From NCBI GenBank assembly GCA_945280365.1, contig CALYQD010000002.1, positions 1-64,000 on the forward strand: a stretch of DNA of 64,000 bases. The letters are read 5' to 3'. This DNA is from an uncultured Apibacter sp. GTDB lineage: Bacteria; Bacteroidota; Bacteroidia; Flavobacteriales; Weeksellaceae. This document shows positions 9,397-18,596 of this stretch, piece after piece. How positions within the stretch are numbered: the stretch's first letter is position 1; every line of letters begins with the position of its first letter. The position numbers and the translations under genes were made by a program. Under the pieces are notes generated by a model that was not told the origin of the DNA, did not search any database, and saw only the letters and a program-made list of their open reading frames with translations.

Positions 9397-10956
9397 ATGA
9401 AAGAACAGTTTATTCATGACCTTACTGCTCGGTATAATTATAATGGAGAAAAAATAATGCTAGGAAAAGCTATGCTGGATGGTAATGTCGTCTCGGAAGT
9501 TGAAATAGCGGTTCCTTTAAAGATGATTAATAGACATGGATTAATTGCCGGTGCTACCGGAACCGGAAAAACTAAGACGCTTCAAGTATTGGCTGAACAA
9601 CTTTCTTTTAAAGGTGTTCCCACCCTGTTAATGGATATTAAAGGAGATCTAAGTGGGATTGCAAAATCAGGAGCCCCTAATAATCCTAAGATATTAGAAC
9701 GATACGAAAAACTTGGATTAACTTATAAAGCACAAGGATTTCCGGTAGAGCTGCTAACTATTTCGAAAGAAAAGGGAGTCAGACTTAGAGCTACCGTTAC
9801 CGAATTCGGACCTATTTTATTAAGTAAGATACTTGAGTTAAATGATGTGCAGACCAGCATTATGTCTATACTTTTCAAGTATTGTGATGATAAAAAGCTT
9901 CCTTTAATAGATCTTGATGATTTACGAAAGGTTTTACAATTTGTAACTGATAATGAACAGGGAAAATCTGAATTATCTCAAAATTACGGATCTATTGCTC
10001 CCAGCTCATTAGGTGCTATTTTAAGGAAAATTGTTTCTCTTGAGCAACAAGGCGCAGCCCGATTTTTCGGAGAACCTAGCTTTAATACTGATGATTTATT
10101 GGAAGTTAGGGACGGTATGGGAGTGGTAAATATTATTCGTTTACAAGATATTCAGAATCAACCACAGTTTTTTTCAACTTTTATGTTGAGCCTGCTATCT
10201 GAAATATATCAAACTTTTCCTGAAGTAGGTGATTTAGATAAGCCGAAACTTGCCATTTTTATCGACGAGGCACACCTTATATTTAATGAGGCTACGAAAG
10301 CTTTACTCAATCAAATTGAAATAATGGTTAAACTTATACGCTCAAAAGGCATAGGACTTTATTTTTGCACGCAAGTTCCCGGAGACGTGCCTGAAGGCAT
10401 ATTGAGCCAATTGGGACTAAAAATACAACATGCCTTACGAGGATTTACAGCAAAAGATAAAAAAGAAATTAATAAAGCCATTGAAAATTATCCATCTACT
10501 AACTATTATCAAGCTAATGAACTTATTCAGCAATTGGGTATAGGAGAAGCATTTATCACATCCTTGGATGAAAAAGGTATTCCTACCCCGTTAGCCGATA
10601 CCTTCATGATTTCTCCCAGCTCTCGGATGGATGTGCTTACTTCTGATGAAATTTACGAAATTGTTAATAATTCTGATTTAGTAAAAAAATATGCAGAAGA
10701 TATCAATAAAGAAAGTGCCTATGAAATTTTAAGTGAAAGGATGAATAGTGTTTCCGAACAAAAGAATTCGGAAAACTTGAAAACTGAAGTCAATAAAAAA
10801 GAAAATACGAAAAAACAAGAATCTGAACCTTCTCTATTTGAAAAAGTAATGAATTCACCCTTTGTAAGAGACATAGGAAGAACTTTTGTAAGAGAAGGGT
10901 CTAAAATGTTTTTTGGAGCTTTAGGCGTTAAGAAGAATGCAAAAAGAAGAAAATAA
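9397..10956 (+). CDS. HerA-like DNA-pumping ATPase (DUF853)
   Basis: A 519-residue ATPase of the helicase HerA-like DUF853 family. The Walker A motif GATGTGKT is at residues 52-59, the Walker B-like KLAIFIDEAHLIF at about 284-296, and an Arg-rich segment (LIRSKGIGLYFCTQ) follows as in FtsK/HerA relatives. The C-terminus is charged, with a conserved tail (SPFVRDIGRTFVREG, then MFFGALGVKK). It probably acts as a hexameric DNA motor; its role in the cell is not established. It is followed after 26 bp by the nuclease gene, so the two are likely co-transcribed. Confidence 0.92.
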   Translation: MKEQFIHDLTARYNYNGEKIMLGKAMLDGNVVSEVEIAVPLKMINRHGLIAGATGTGKTKTLQVLAEQLSFKGVPTLLMDIKGDLSGIAKSGAPNNPKILERYEKLGLTYKAQGFPVELLTISKEKGVRLRATVTEFGPILLSKILELNDVQTSIMSILFKYCDDKKLPLIDLDDLRKVLQFVTDNEQGKSELSQNYGSIAPSSLGAILRKIVSLEQQGAARFFGEPSFNTDDLLEVRDGMGVVNIIRLQDIQNQPQFFSTFMLSLLSEIYQTFPEVGDLDKPKLAIFIDEAHLIFNEATKALLNQIEIMVKLIRSKGIGLYFCTQVPGDVPEGILSQLGLKIQHALRGFTAKDKKEINKAIENYPSTNYYQANELIQQLGIGEAFITSLDEKGIPTPLADTFMISPSSRMDVLTSDEIYEIVNNSDLVKKYAEDINKESAYEILSERMNSVSEQKNSENLKTEVNKKENTKKQESEPSLFEKVMNSPFVRDIGRTFVREGSKMFFGALGVKKNAKRRK

Positions 10957-10982
10957 ATTATGTTGAGAAGAGAGAGTTTTAT

Positions 10983-12236
10983 ATGGATTATGCTATTCTA
11001 GATATTGAAACCACTGGAGGTAAGTTTAATGAAGAAAGCTTAATTGAAATTGCCATATATAGATTTAATGGAGAAAAAATTACTGATACCTTTATTTCTT
11101 TGGTTAATCCCGAAAAGGATATTCATTTTTATGTTCAAAAGCTAACGGGGATTAGTAAAAAAATGGTAAAAACCGCTCCAAAATTTTATGAATTAGCCAA
11201 ACGAATTGTTGAAATCACTGACGATACTATCCTAGTAGGGCATAACATTTCTTTTGATTACCGCATAATACGTAGTGAATTTTCACGATTAGGATATGAT
11301 TTTAAGCGCGCTACCTTGGATACCATTACCTTGAGCAGAACTCTTATTCCGGGATTGGCTTCCTATTCTTTAGGAAACCTATGTAATTCGTTAGGGATAC
11401 CCGTAACCGACAGGCACAGAGCTCATGGAGATGCACGTGCTACGGTTAAATTATTCCAGCTTCTCTTAGATAAAGATTCTCAGAAAAACATCATTGTAAC
11501 ATCAATTAAACATACTAACTACTCATCATTAAATAAAAAAATTCTTTCGCTTATTGAAAAGCTGCCTCTTGAAACAGGAGTTTTTTATTTTCATGATAAA
11601 ACCGGTAAAATTATTTATATAGATGAAAGCGTAAATATTTCTACTAAAGCCAGCCAGATTTTAACATCTAAAAGCAAAAAATCCAGGAAAATCCAGGAAA
11701 GTACAGAGGAAGTAAATGTTGAACTAACCGGCAATGAAATTATTGCGAAAATTAAGGCCTATAACGAAAACAAGATTAATCAACCTTTATATAGTCCAAT
11801 AAGAGAAATCCATTCAGAAATATACGGTATTTTTTTAAAGAATAACCCTACTGTTTTTTTTATTGATTTTATTAATTCTAAAAATAAAAAATATGCCTTA
11901 TTAACCTTTACTTCATTAAATAAAGCTAAAGAAATTTTGATTTATTTAGAAGAAAAAATTAAAGGCGGTGGGGATGTTCTTACCGAACTTAAATTTAAAA
12001 CAGAAAAACATATTTTATTGGCGGATAAAGGTAGGAAATTAGGAGAAAATTCATTTTTATTATTTGAAGATGGTTGCGTAAAGGGATATGGTTATTATAC
12101 TTTGCATTCTCAAATAAAAAATGTTGAACAAGTAAAAAAGATCATGATACCTGCAGTAGTTAATCATGCTATCTTATTGAAAATTAGAAATAATTTTTTT
12201 ACAAATAAAAAATTCAAAAAAATTATTCTTTCCTAA
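10983..12236 (+). CDS. DnaQ-type 3'-5' exonuclease fused to GIY-YIG-like domain
   Basis: A 417-residue protein. Residues 1-165 form a DEDDh exonuclease domain: DIETTGG with the first Asp/Glu pair (6-12), HNISFDYRIIRSEF with the second Asp (about 87-100), and HRAHGDARAT with the general-base His and last Asp (about 142-151). After about residue 190, LPLETGVFYFHDKTGKIIYI resembles the start of a GIY-YIG (UvrC-like) domain, somewhat degenerate. Such fusions are known in Bacteroidota and are annotated as DNA polymerase III epsilon-like or UvrC-like; a repair role is likely. It sits 26 bp after the HerA-like gene. Confidence 0.9.
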   Translation: MDYAILDIETTGGKFNEESLIEIAIYRFNGEKITDTFISLVNPEKDIHFYVQKLTGISKKMVKTAPKFYELAKRIVEITDDTILVGHNISFDYRIIRSEFSRLGYDFKRATLDTITLSRTLIPGLASYSLGNLCNSLGIPVTDRHRAHGDARATVKLFQLLLDKDSQKNIIVTSIKHTNYSSLNKKILSLIEKLPLETGVFYFHDKTGKIIYIDESVNISTKASQILTSKSKKSRKIQESTEEVNVELTGNEIIAKIKAYNENKINQPLYSPIREIHSEIYGIFLKNNPTVFFIDFINSKNKKYALLTFTSLNKAKEILIYLEEKIKGGGDVLTELKFKTEKHILLADKGRKLGENSFLLFEDGCVKGYGYYTLHSQIKNVEQVKKIMIPAVVNHAILLKIRNNFFTNKKFKKIILS

Positions 12237-12565
12237 TCTTCTTATTTTATAAATATTTATTGAAAATCTACAACTTATATATTCAACTTTCTTACTATTT
12301 AAAATACAAATCCCACAACTAGATCATTTTATGAAAATTTATTTTAAAGGATGTATTTCTCTCATTTTTTTATAAATATACAAATAAATACAACTAATCA
12401 ACATAGATTAATTGATTTATTGTGTAAAATTTATTTTTTTACTCTTAGGTCGATTTAATAAATCTGCGTAAATTTATGATATGACGAATTGCTGATTATG
12501 TAATTATTTTATATTACAATCAGTTCTTATTATAGCAAAAAAGGGCATTTTTAGCATTAGATTCT
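12237..12565. other. AT-rich spacer before hemH
   Basis: About 330 bp of AT-rich DNA with no coding frame that I can support. It separates the HerA/nuclease unit from hemH, whose promoter box lies at its right end. Confidence 0.5.
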
Positions 12566-12573
12566 TACTTTTG
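12566..12573 (+). promoter_or_regulatory. Bacteroidota -7 box for hemH
   Basis: TACTTTTG, an exact TAnnTTTG box, 20 bp before the hemH ATG at 12594. The transcript leader would be about 15 nt. Confidence 0.55.
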
Positions 12574-12593
12574 TAGACATATTAAATGATAAA

Positions 12594-13610
12594 ATGAAAG
12601 GCATACTTTTGGTCAATTTAGGATCGCCAAAATCTACCACTGAAAAAGATGTAAGAATTTATTTGCGTGAATTCTTAATGGATAAGCGAGTTATTGATGC
12701 ACCCTGGTTAATACGTAAATTCATTGTAGAATGTTTAATTCTTCCAAAACGACCGAAAGAATCTGCTCATGCCTATCAAAATATTTGGTGGAAGGAAGGA
12801 TCACCCTTAGTGGTAATTTCAAAGAGAATTACTGAAAAAATAAAAAATAAAATTAAGAATCCCGTAGCATTAGCCATGAGATATCAAGAGCCTTCCATTA
12901 AAAAAGGGCTTTTTGAGCTAAAAAATAAGGGAGTTACTGAGGTGCTCATCATTCCATTATACCCGCAATACGCCATGAGCACGACTGAAACCGTTGAGGA
13001 AAAAACCAAAGAAATTCATAAAAAATATTTTTCCGATTTATCTATAAGTTTTCTTCCTCCCTTTTATAACGATGAGAACTATTTAGACGTTTTGAGTAAT
13101 TCTATAAAAAAACAACTTCCCGAAAATTTTGATTTGCTTTTATTCAGCTATCATGGGCTTCCGGAACGTCATATATATAAAACCGATCCTACTAAGCAAT
13201 GTAGAATTGATAACGTTTGTTGTTTTGAAAAAGAAAGGGCTTCTCATAAATATTGTTACAGACATCAGTGCTATTACGTAACTGAAAAAATACGCGAAAG
13301 ATTAGGTTTAGACAAGTCTAAAGTAAGACAGACTTTTCAGTCTCGCCTTGGGAAAGATCCCTGGCTGAAACCTTATACCGATAAAACGCTTGAGAAACTC
13401 CCCTCCGAAGGGATAACTAAACTAGCTGTGGTAGCTCCTGCCTTTGTATCTGATTGTCTTGAAACATTAGAAGAACTTGCCATTACAGATAAAGCCTTAT
13501 TTTTAGATCAAGGAGGCAAAGAATTTCATTATATAAAATGCTTAAACGAGGATGAAAATTGGATTAATTGGTTGATTGAAAAAATTAACGAGTATTTATA
13601 CCAATCTTAA
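12594..13610 (+). CDS. hemH: ferrochelatase
   Basis: A 338-residue ferrochelatase, the last step of haem synthesis, inserting ferrous iron into protoporphyrin IX (or coproporphyrin III, depending on lineage). Landmarks: N-terminal GILLVNLGSP, the FSYHGLPERHI segment with the metal-binding His (about residues 183-193), QSRLGKDPWLKPYTD (about 249-263) and the SDCLETLEELA segment with the catalytic Glu (about 289-299). A Cys-rich insert lies between (QCRIDNVCC, then CYRHQC). Length is normal. It is preceded by a good promoter box and followed after 71 bp by the acyltransferase gene. Confidence 0.96.
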   Translation: MKGILLVNLGSPKSTTEKDVRIYLREFLMDKRVIDAPWLIRKFIVECLILPKRPKESAHAYQNIWWKEGSPLVVISKRITEKIKNKIKNPVALAMRYQEPSIKKGLFELKNKGVTEVLIIPLYPQYAMSTTETVEEKTKEIHKKYFSDLSISFLPPFYNDENYLDVLSNSIKKQLPENFDLLLFSYHGLPERHIYKTDPTKQCRIDNVCCFEKERASHKYCYRHQCYYVTEKIRERLGLDKSKVRQTFQSRLGKDPWLKPYTDKTLEKLPSEGITKLAVVAPAFVSDCLETLEELAITDKALFLDQGGKEFHYIKCLNEDENWINWLIEKINEYLYQS

Positions 13611-13681
13611 TCTTAGATTCTAAAATAGAAAAATTTAAATTATAAAATTCTTTATTACTTTTGTTTTAATATTTTACTATT

Positions 13682-14557
13682 TTGAAAAAAATTATAAAGA
13701 TTTTATTTATTCAATTATCTAAATTACCCTTCTCCATTTTATATGGGATCTCTACTTTTTTATATTTTTTAATCTATTATATAATAAGATACAGAAGGAA
13801 AATTGTTCAAAACAATCTCTTGATTGCTTTTCCTGAAAAAAGCGAGCAAGAAAGAATCCAAATTCAGAAAGAATTTTACAAAAATTTTACAGATTTTATG
13901 ATTGAACTTATCAAAACTTTTTCCATGAAAGAGGAAGACTATGATGAGAGGATTAAATTTGTTAACGTGGAAGTAGCTCAACAATGCCGGGAAGAAAAAA
14001 AGGATGTTATATTGCTAATCGGACATATGTTTAATTGGGAATGGCTAACCGGGATTTCAATGGATTTAAATTTGGAACATACCTATGCTGTATATAAAAA
14101 AGTTGCCAATAATTTTTTCGACCAAGGGGTACATGAATCACGTGCCAGGTTTGGAACCATCCCTCTTTCTGTGAAAGAAGTAGTACGAACAATGCTTAAA
14201 TTACCCAATGATGGTTCTCATGCCTTTCTTTTTGTGGCCGATCAAAGCCCTTATAAGAGTAGAATACATTATGAATTAAATTTTTTTAATCGATTGAGCC
14301 CGGCTTTTAACGGATACGATAAAATTGCACGAAAAAAGGAATATGCTATAGTTTATGTGGATATGGTTAAAGTAAAAAGAGGAAAATATGAAGCTCATTT
14401 AAAACGTATTTTGCCTGATAATGATAAATTCAGAGAAAATGAAATTGTAGAAAAATTTTACACAGAACTTGAACGAAACATAAAAACTAATCCAAGCCTA
14501 TGGCTTTGGTCACATAAAAGATGGAAATACACAAGCGGAATAGATTATCAACTTTAG
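13682..14557 (+). CDS. LpxL/HtrB-type lysophospholipid acyltransferase
   Basis: A 291-residue inner-membrane acyltransferase that adds a secondary acyl chain to lipid A or a related lipid. It has an N-terminal membrane anchor (about residues 8-35) and the catalytic motif GHMFNWEW (HX4E type, about 116-123). The start codon in use is TTG. Its 3' end overlaps the glycosyltransferase gene by 37 bp, which implies coupled expression. Confidence 0.88.
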   Translation: MKKIIKILFIQLSKLPFSILYGISTFLYFLIYYIIRYRRKIVQNNLLIAFPEKSEQERIQIQKEFYKNFTDFMIELIKTFSMKEEDYDERIKFVNVEVAQQCREEKKDVILLIGHMFNWEWLTGISMDLNLEHTYAVYKKVANNFFDQGVHESRARFGTIPLSVKEVVRTMLKLPNDGSHAFLFVADQSPYKSRIHYELNFFNRLSPAFNGYDKIARKKEYAIVYVDMVKVKRGKYEAHLKRILPDNDKFRENEIVEKFYTELERNIKTNPSLWLWSHKRWKYTSGIDYQL

Positions 14558-15537
14558 CCATTGCTATACTTAATTATAACGGAATAAGCTGGTTTGAAAA
14601 ATTTTTACAAGGTATACTAGATTATAGCCCAAATTCGACAATTTACGTCATAGACAATGCCTCCACAGATGATTCTATTTCTTATTTGCAAAAGAATTTT
14701 CCTTCTGTAAGAATTATTCAAAATAAAAAAAATTTAGGATATGCAGGCGGTTATAATGAGGGATTACAATCAATCGCCGAAGATATTTATTGTTTATTAA
14801 ACTCTGACGTAGAAGTTACTGAAAACTGGACTGTCCCCATACTGGAATTATTTAATGAAAATAAAAATATTGCAGCCATACAACCAAAAATAAGAAATTA
14901 TAAGCAGAAAGATTATTTTGAATTTGCAGGGGCAGCAGGCGGCTTTATGGATAATTTAGGCTATCTTTTTTGCCGAGGACGTGTTTTTTTTAGCCTGGAA
15001 AAAGACGAAGGACAATATAATGACAACCGTGAAATTTTTTGGGCTACGGGGGCTTGTTTATTTATCCGTAAAAAGGATTTTTGGGAAAACCAAGGTTTTG
15101 ATGCTGATTTTTTTGCTCATATGGAAGAAATTGATCTTTGTTGGAGATTAAAAAATAAGGGTAAAATCATTTACTATTGTGCAGATTCTATGGTCTATCA
15201 CGTAGGTGGAGGTACCTTAGATGTTTACAATCCAGAGAAGACTTATCTTAATTTTAGAAATAATCTTCTTATGTTAATAAAAAACTTACCTTCAAACAAA
15301 GTCCTATGGATATTTATTTTGCGATTATTATTAGATGGTTTAGCAGGAATTCGTTTTCTTTTTTCTAACGGTTGGAAACATTGCTGGGCAATTATCAGAG
15401 CTCATTTTTCTGTTTATCATATGTTACCTAAATACTTAAAAAAACGAAAAGCAGGAATTGACAATTATTATGATAAGAAATATATTATTTTCCAATATTT
15501 TGTAAAAAAACGAAATACCTATATCCGCTTAAAATAA
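14521..15537 (+). CDS. family 2 glycosyltransferase
   Basis: A 338-residue GT-A fold glycosyltransferase, probably building cell-surface polysaccharide from nucleotide sugars. Seen: the N-terminal strand LAIAILNYNG, IDNASTDDS (about residues 44-52), the LNSDVEV metal-binding DxD-like site (about 96-102) and the acceptor-site segment HMEEIDLCWRLKNKGK (about 199-214). A C-terminal hydrophobic stretch (VLWIFILRLLLDGLAGI) suggests membrane attachment. The ATG at 14521 lies inside the acyltransferase gene; no good start is seen downstream of that gene's stop, so the overlap seems real. Confidence 0.9.
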   Translation: MEIHKRNRLSTLAIAILNYNGISWFEKFLQGILDYSPNSTIYVIDNASTDDSISYLQKNFPSVRIIQNKKNLGYAGGYNEGLQSIAEDIYCLLNSDVEVTENWTVPILELFNENKNIAAIQPKIRNYKQKDYFEFAGAAGGFMDNLGYLFCRGRVFFSLEKDEGQYNDNREIFWATGACLFIRKKDFWENQGFDADFFAHMEEIDLCWRLKNKGKIIYYCADSMVYHVGGGTLDVYNPEKTYLNFRNNLLMLIKNLPSNKVLWIFILRLLLDGLAGIRFLFSNGWKHCWAIIRAHFSVYHMLPKYLKKRKAGIDNYYDKKYIIFQYFVKKRNTYIRLK

Positions 15538-15603
15538 ATTCTTATTAATTTATTTAGCTATCCACTTTTTTATAACTTTACAAACTGTTTATTTTTTAAA
15601 ACT

Positions 15604-16818
15604 ATGGAATTAGCAAGAATACAACAACTTGAAAATTTAGCCAAAGAATTTGGCGCACCACTTTACGTTTATGATTCAGAAATAATTAAAACCCAATATA
15701 ACAAGCTTTTAAAAGCTTTTAAAAGCGTAAAGAAGGTCAAGTTAAACTATGCTTGTAAAGCTAATACCAACCTTTCGATTTTAAAATATCTAAAGAGCCT
15801 GGGGTCGGGATTAGATACGGTTTCTATTCAAGAAGTGCAATTAGGTCTTCGAGCAGGTTTTGAACCAAAGGAAATCATTTTTACCCCTAACGGAGTTTCT
15901 TTTAATGAAATTAAAAAAGCTGTTGAACTTGGTGTACGCATCAACATAGATAACCTTTCTATCCTAGAATCTTTTGGGCATGAATTAAAAAATTATCCGG
16001 TTTGCATCCGTATTAATCCACATATTTTAGCAGGCGGAAATGCTAAAATCTCCACCGGTCATATTGATTCTAAATTTGGAATCTCTATTCACCAGCTTCC
16101 TCATGTATTACGAATTGTAAATAATACAGGAATTAAAGTGGAAGGAGTCCATATGCATACCGGATCAGATATCCTTGATGTAGAAGTTTTCCTTAAAGGT
16201 GCAGAAATTCTGTTTACTGTTGCCAAAGAGTTTCATGATCTTGACTATCTTGATTTCGGAAGCGGATTTAAAGTCCCGTATAAGGAAGGAGATCACGAAA
16301 CTGATATCAATTATTTGGGTAAAAAACTGGGAGAACGCTTTAATGAGTTTCAAAAAAGTTATCCGCACGAACTAACCCTAATGTTTGAGCCGGGAAAATT
16401 TTTGGTTAGCCAATCCGGATTTTTTATTGTTTCGGTAAATGTTATTAAGCAAACTACCTCTACTGTTTTTGCCGAAGTAGATAGCGGTTTTAATCATTTA
16501 ATAAGACCTATGTTTTACAATGCCTACCACAATATAGTAAATATTTCTAATCCTGAAGGTAGGAACCGATTTTATACGGTAGTAGGCTATATTTGTGAAA
16601 CTGATACGTTTGGAACAAACCGAAATATTAATGAAATCCGGGAAGGAGATTTACTTTGTTTTGAAAATGCCGGAGCTTATTGCTTTTCAATGTCCTCTAA
16701 TTATAATTCTCGATTAAAGCCTGCAGAGGTTTTATTATTAAATGGTAAAGTACACATTATCAGACGAAGAGAAAATTTAGATGATTTATTAGCTACCACA
16801 GAGGAAATTTCTATTTAA
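15604..16818 (+). CDS. lysA: diaminopimelate decarboxylase
   Basis: A 404-residue PLP enzyme that decarboxylates meso-diaminopimelate to L-lysine. The cofactor Lys is in NYACKANTN (Lys-52). HMHTGSDI and [10 protein letters not shown] bind the phosphate, [11 protein letters not shown] is the typical later motif, and CETDTFG near residue 335 carries the active-site Cys contributed across the dimer. The substrate-specifying segments fit lysA rather than ornithine decarboxylase. It has a 66-bp spacer after the glycosyltransferase gene and is followed by the tRNA-Ser promoter, only about 6 bp after its stop. Confidence 0.94.
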   Translation: MELARIQQLENLAKEFGAPLYVYDSEIIKTQYNKLLKAFKSVKKVKLNYACKANTNLSILKYLKSLGSGLDTVSIQEVQLGLRAGFEPKEIIFTPNGVSFNEIKKAVELGVRINIDNLSILESFGHELKNYPVCIRINPHILAGGNAKISTGHIDSKFGISIHQLPHVLRIVNNTGIKVEGVHMHTGSDILDVEVFLKGAEILFTVAKEFHDLDYLDFGSGFKVPYKEGDHETDINYLGKKLGERFNEFQKSYPHELTLMFEPGKFLVSQSGFFIVSVNVIKQTTSTVFAEVDSGFNHLIRPMFYNAYHNIVNISNPEGRNRFYTVVGYICETDTFGTNRNINEIREGDLLCFENAGAYCFSMSSNYNSRLKPAEVLLLNGKVHIIRRRENLDDLLATTEEISI

Positions 16819-16824
16819 AAAAAT

Positions 16825-16854
16825 TTGGAAAAATAAAAAAGGATTGTATATTTG
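16825..16854 (+). promoter_or_regulatory. promoter of tRNA-Ser
   Basis: A TTG at 16825-16827 and TATATTTG at 16847-16854 are separated by 19 bp, a full match to the Bacteroidota promoter pattern (-33 TTG, -7 TAnnTTTG). It lies 35 bp before the tRNA. This is the best complete promoter in the window. Confidence 0.75.
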
Positions 16855-16889
16855 CAACCGTTAAAAATAACCTACCTAATAAGGTAGAT

Positions 16890-16974
16890 GGAGAGATGGC
16901 AGAGTGGTCGATTGCGGCGGTCTTGAAAACCGTTGACTGTAACAGGTCCGGGGGTTCGAATCCCTCTCTCTCCG
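16890..16974 (+). tRNA. tRNA-Ser (anticodon UGA)
   Basis: An 85-nt class II tRNA. The acceptor stem GGAGAGA pairs with TCTCTCC (16967-16973), with G as discriminator at 16974. The anticodon arm is GCGGT-CTTGAAA-ACCGT with anticodon TGA at 16924-16926. A long variable arm is present, as expected for serine, and the T arm is GGGGG-TTCGAAT-CCCTC. CCA is not encoded. Its 3' end is the integration site of the island that follows; the gene remains complete because the island carries the same 3' bases. Confidence 0.96.
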
Positions 16975-16975
16975 C
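16952..16975 (+). repeat. attL-like copy of the island's direct repeat
   Basis: The last 24 bases of the tRNA-Ser region (T arm plus acceptor stem). They agree at 20 of 24 positions with 23739-23762; the final 14 bases (16962-16975, CCCTCTCTCTCCGC) are exact. This is the expected layout for a tyrosine-recombinase element in a tRNA 3' end. Confidence 0.75.
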
Positions 16976-16990
16976 TGGAAGAACTGGACA

Positions 16991-17023
16991 AACCCTACAA
17001 ATAAGTGATTTGTAGGGTTTTTT
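16991..17023 (+). terminator. intrinsic terminator after tRNA-Ser
   Basis: A perfect 12-bp stem, AACCCTACAAAT at 16991-17002 and its complement at 17008-17019, with a 5-nt loop and a T run. It lies just inside the island and can end tRNA transcription in place of the original terminator, now displaced to 23811. Confidence 0.88.
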
Positions 17024-17175
17024 ATTTCTATTTTGTCTGGGTAGGAAGACAAAAAGTAGCCCCTAAAAGACACCTTTCGTAACCTAAACTGTACCCCCTT
17101 TCCAAAAATCCCGCAAGGGATACAGTTTGTCCAAATTTGGCCTATTGCTGTCGTGATGTGTCCACCCCCTTATAG

Positions 17176-17224
17176 AACTCACTTTGAGATAATTAAAATA
17201 AGTTTGTAACTTAAAAAGTGAGTT
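17176..17224 (+). promoter_or_regulatory. integrase control region: inverted repeat around a -7 box
   Basis: A 10-bp perfect inverted repeat (AACTCACTTT at 17176-17185, AAAGTGAGTT at 17215-17224) encloses TAAGTTTG at 17199-17206, an exact TAnnTTTG box. It lies directly before the integrase start at 17226. The repeat could be an operator or a leader stem; both readings are inference. Confidence 0.5.
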
Positions 17225-17225
17225 T

Positions 17226-17719
17226 ATGAAAAGTACATTTAGGATTCTTTTTTATGTGAAAAAAAGACAAGCAAAAAGCGAACGGTAATTTTCCAATTAT
17301 GTGTAGAATTACCATTGACGGGGAAGCATCCAGGTTTAATACCAAAGTTGATATTAATGAAGGTAACTGGGACGGAAAATCAAGTCGGGCAATCGGACGT
17401 TCTGCCGAAGCAACAAAGGTCAATAACCTGTTAGATGAATTAAAAGCAACATTGCACAGACTTTACCATGAAATACAAAGGCAGGAACAGGTAACAGCCG
17501 AAGGGCTAAAGAACGAATTTTTAGGGTATACGGAAAACTACGAAACACTACTTAATCTTTTTGAGAAGCATAACGAGAATGTAAAATCCTTGATTGGTCT
17601 TTCTAAATCGGCAGCTACTTATCAGAAATATGAAGTTACCCGGAAACACCTTGCCAACTTCATTCAATCCAAATTTAATCTTTCGGATATTGCAATACGG
17701 TCTATTAATAATATGTTTA
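17226..17719 (+). pseudogene. tyrosine recombinase (integrase), frameshifted and truncated
   Basis: The N-terminal part of a Bacteroides-type tyrosine integrase. Translation starts MKSTFRILFYVKKRQAKSER and stops at 17286. The family sequence resumes in another frame with NGNFPIMCRITIDG, so one base was probably lost near the A-run at 17273-17277. The rest (to 17719) covers the arm-binding and SAM-like core-binding domains (SAATYQKYEVTRKHLANFIQ). The catalytic domain with the R-H-R-Y residues is absent: the frame is cut at ISN-like 'SINN' by an IS21-family end. It cannot recombine DNA. It reads away from the tRNA, as usual for such islands. Confidence 0.88.
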
Positions 17720-18596
17720 TGTAATCGGTAATTTTGTATCTTCAAAAATCGGAAAAGTTAAATCGACATCATTAGCCAAAAAATAGCATTGTAATTTTGT
17801 AGTGCAAACTCCTTATTACAATGCTATGACCGAGACTTCCAAATTAAAGAAGTATCTGATGTGGAACAAAGTTAGCGAATTATTTTCATCTGGCTAAACA
17901 AGACTTAGATAGGTCAATGTGTAGGTCTTAACCGACAGACGGTATCAAAGTATCTTTCGATGACAGAAGAAGAGTTCATCGCCAATTCGAGTTATGATCG
18001 CCATTATGATCATAAGCTCGACGCTTACGAGTCTTATGTAGTGAGTGAACTACGTAAATGGCCTTTCCTGTCTGCCCCGCAGTTTCACGACCGTTTAAAG
18101 GAACATTTTCCTGACCCTCCGTCAGTTACCCCCAAGACCGTTTTCAACTTTGTGAACCGTCTTCGTTTGATCCGGAATCTTCCCAAAGAGTCTGAAAAGA
18201 GTCTCCGTCCGTATGAGAAACAGCCCGAGACGTCTTATGGCCGGTACGCCCAGTGCGATTTCGGCAAGCGATGGATGAGAACTCCTAATGGGGAGTCTTG
18301 CAAAGTTTATTTCTTTGCAATGTCGCTGAGTGGCAGCCGGTATAAGTTTCAACATTTTAGCCGTACCCCTTTTACCACGGCTCTTGCGGTCTATGCTCAC
18401 GAACTGGCCTTTAAGTTATTTTCAGGTGTTCCTCACAAAATAGTTTATGATCAGGACAAGTTGTTTTTGGTTAAGGAAAATCTTGGCGATCTGGTGCTTA
18501 CCTCGGGCTTCCGAACGCTGGTACGTGAACATGGCTTCAATCTGGTGTTCTGCCGTAAGTCCGCCCCCTAAAGCAAGGAGAAGATCGAAAATGTAG
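17720..18596 (+). mobile_element. IS21-family element, left part only
   Basis: The sequence begins TGTAATCGG immediately where the integrase frame is broken, and carries two copies of GTAATTTTGTA (17728-17738 and 17791-17801), like the repeated transposase-binding sites at IS21 ends. A damaged istA follows. The end of istA, all of istB and the right end are missing; the sequence changes abruptly to hydrolase sequence at about 18596, so a deletion removed them together with the rest of the integrase. Confidence 0.82.
17826..18596 (+). pseudogene. istA: istA transposase of IS21 family, broken
   Basis: The start MTETSKLKKYLMWNKVSELF is typical of Bacteroides IstA. After SSG a base is lost; the family sequence continues in another frame (LNKT, stop, IGQCVGLNRQTVSKYLS), showing a Gln codon turned into TAG. 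From 17960 the frame is open for about 200 residues (helix-turn-helix, then the start of the DDE core: QCDFGKRWM, SLSGSRYKFQHFSR). It ends in FCRKSAP followed by TAA where SKEKIENV should continue in frame. So there is one frameshift, two nonsense changes and a missing C-terminus. Confidence 0.88.
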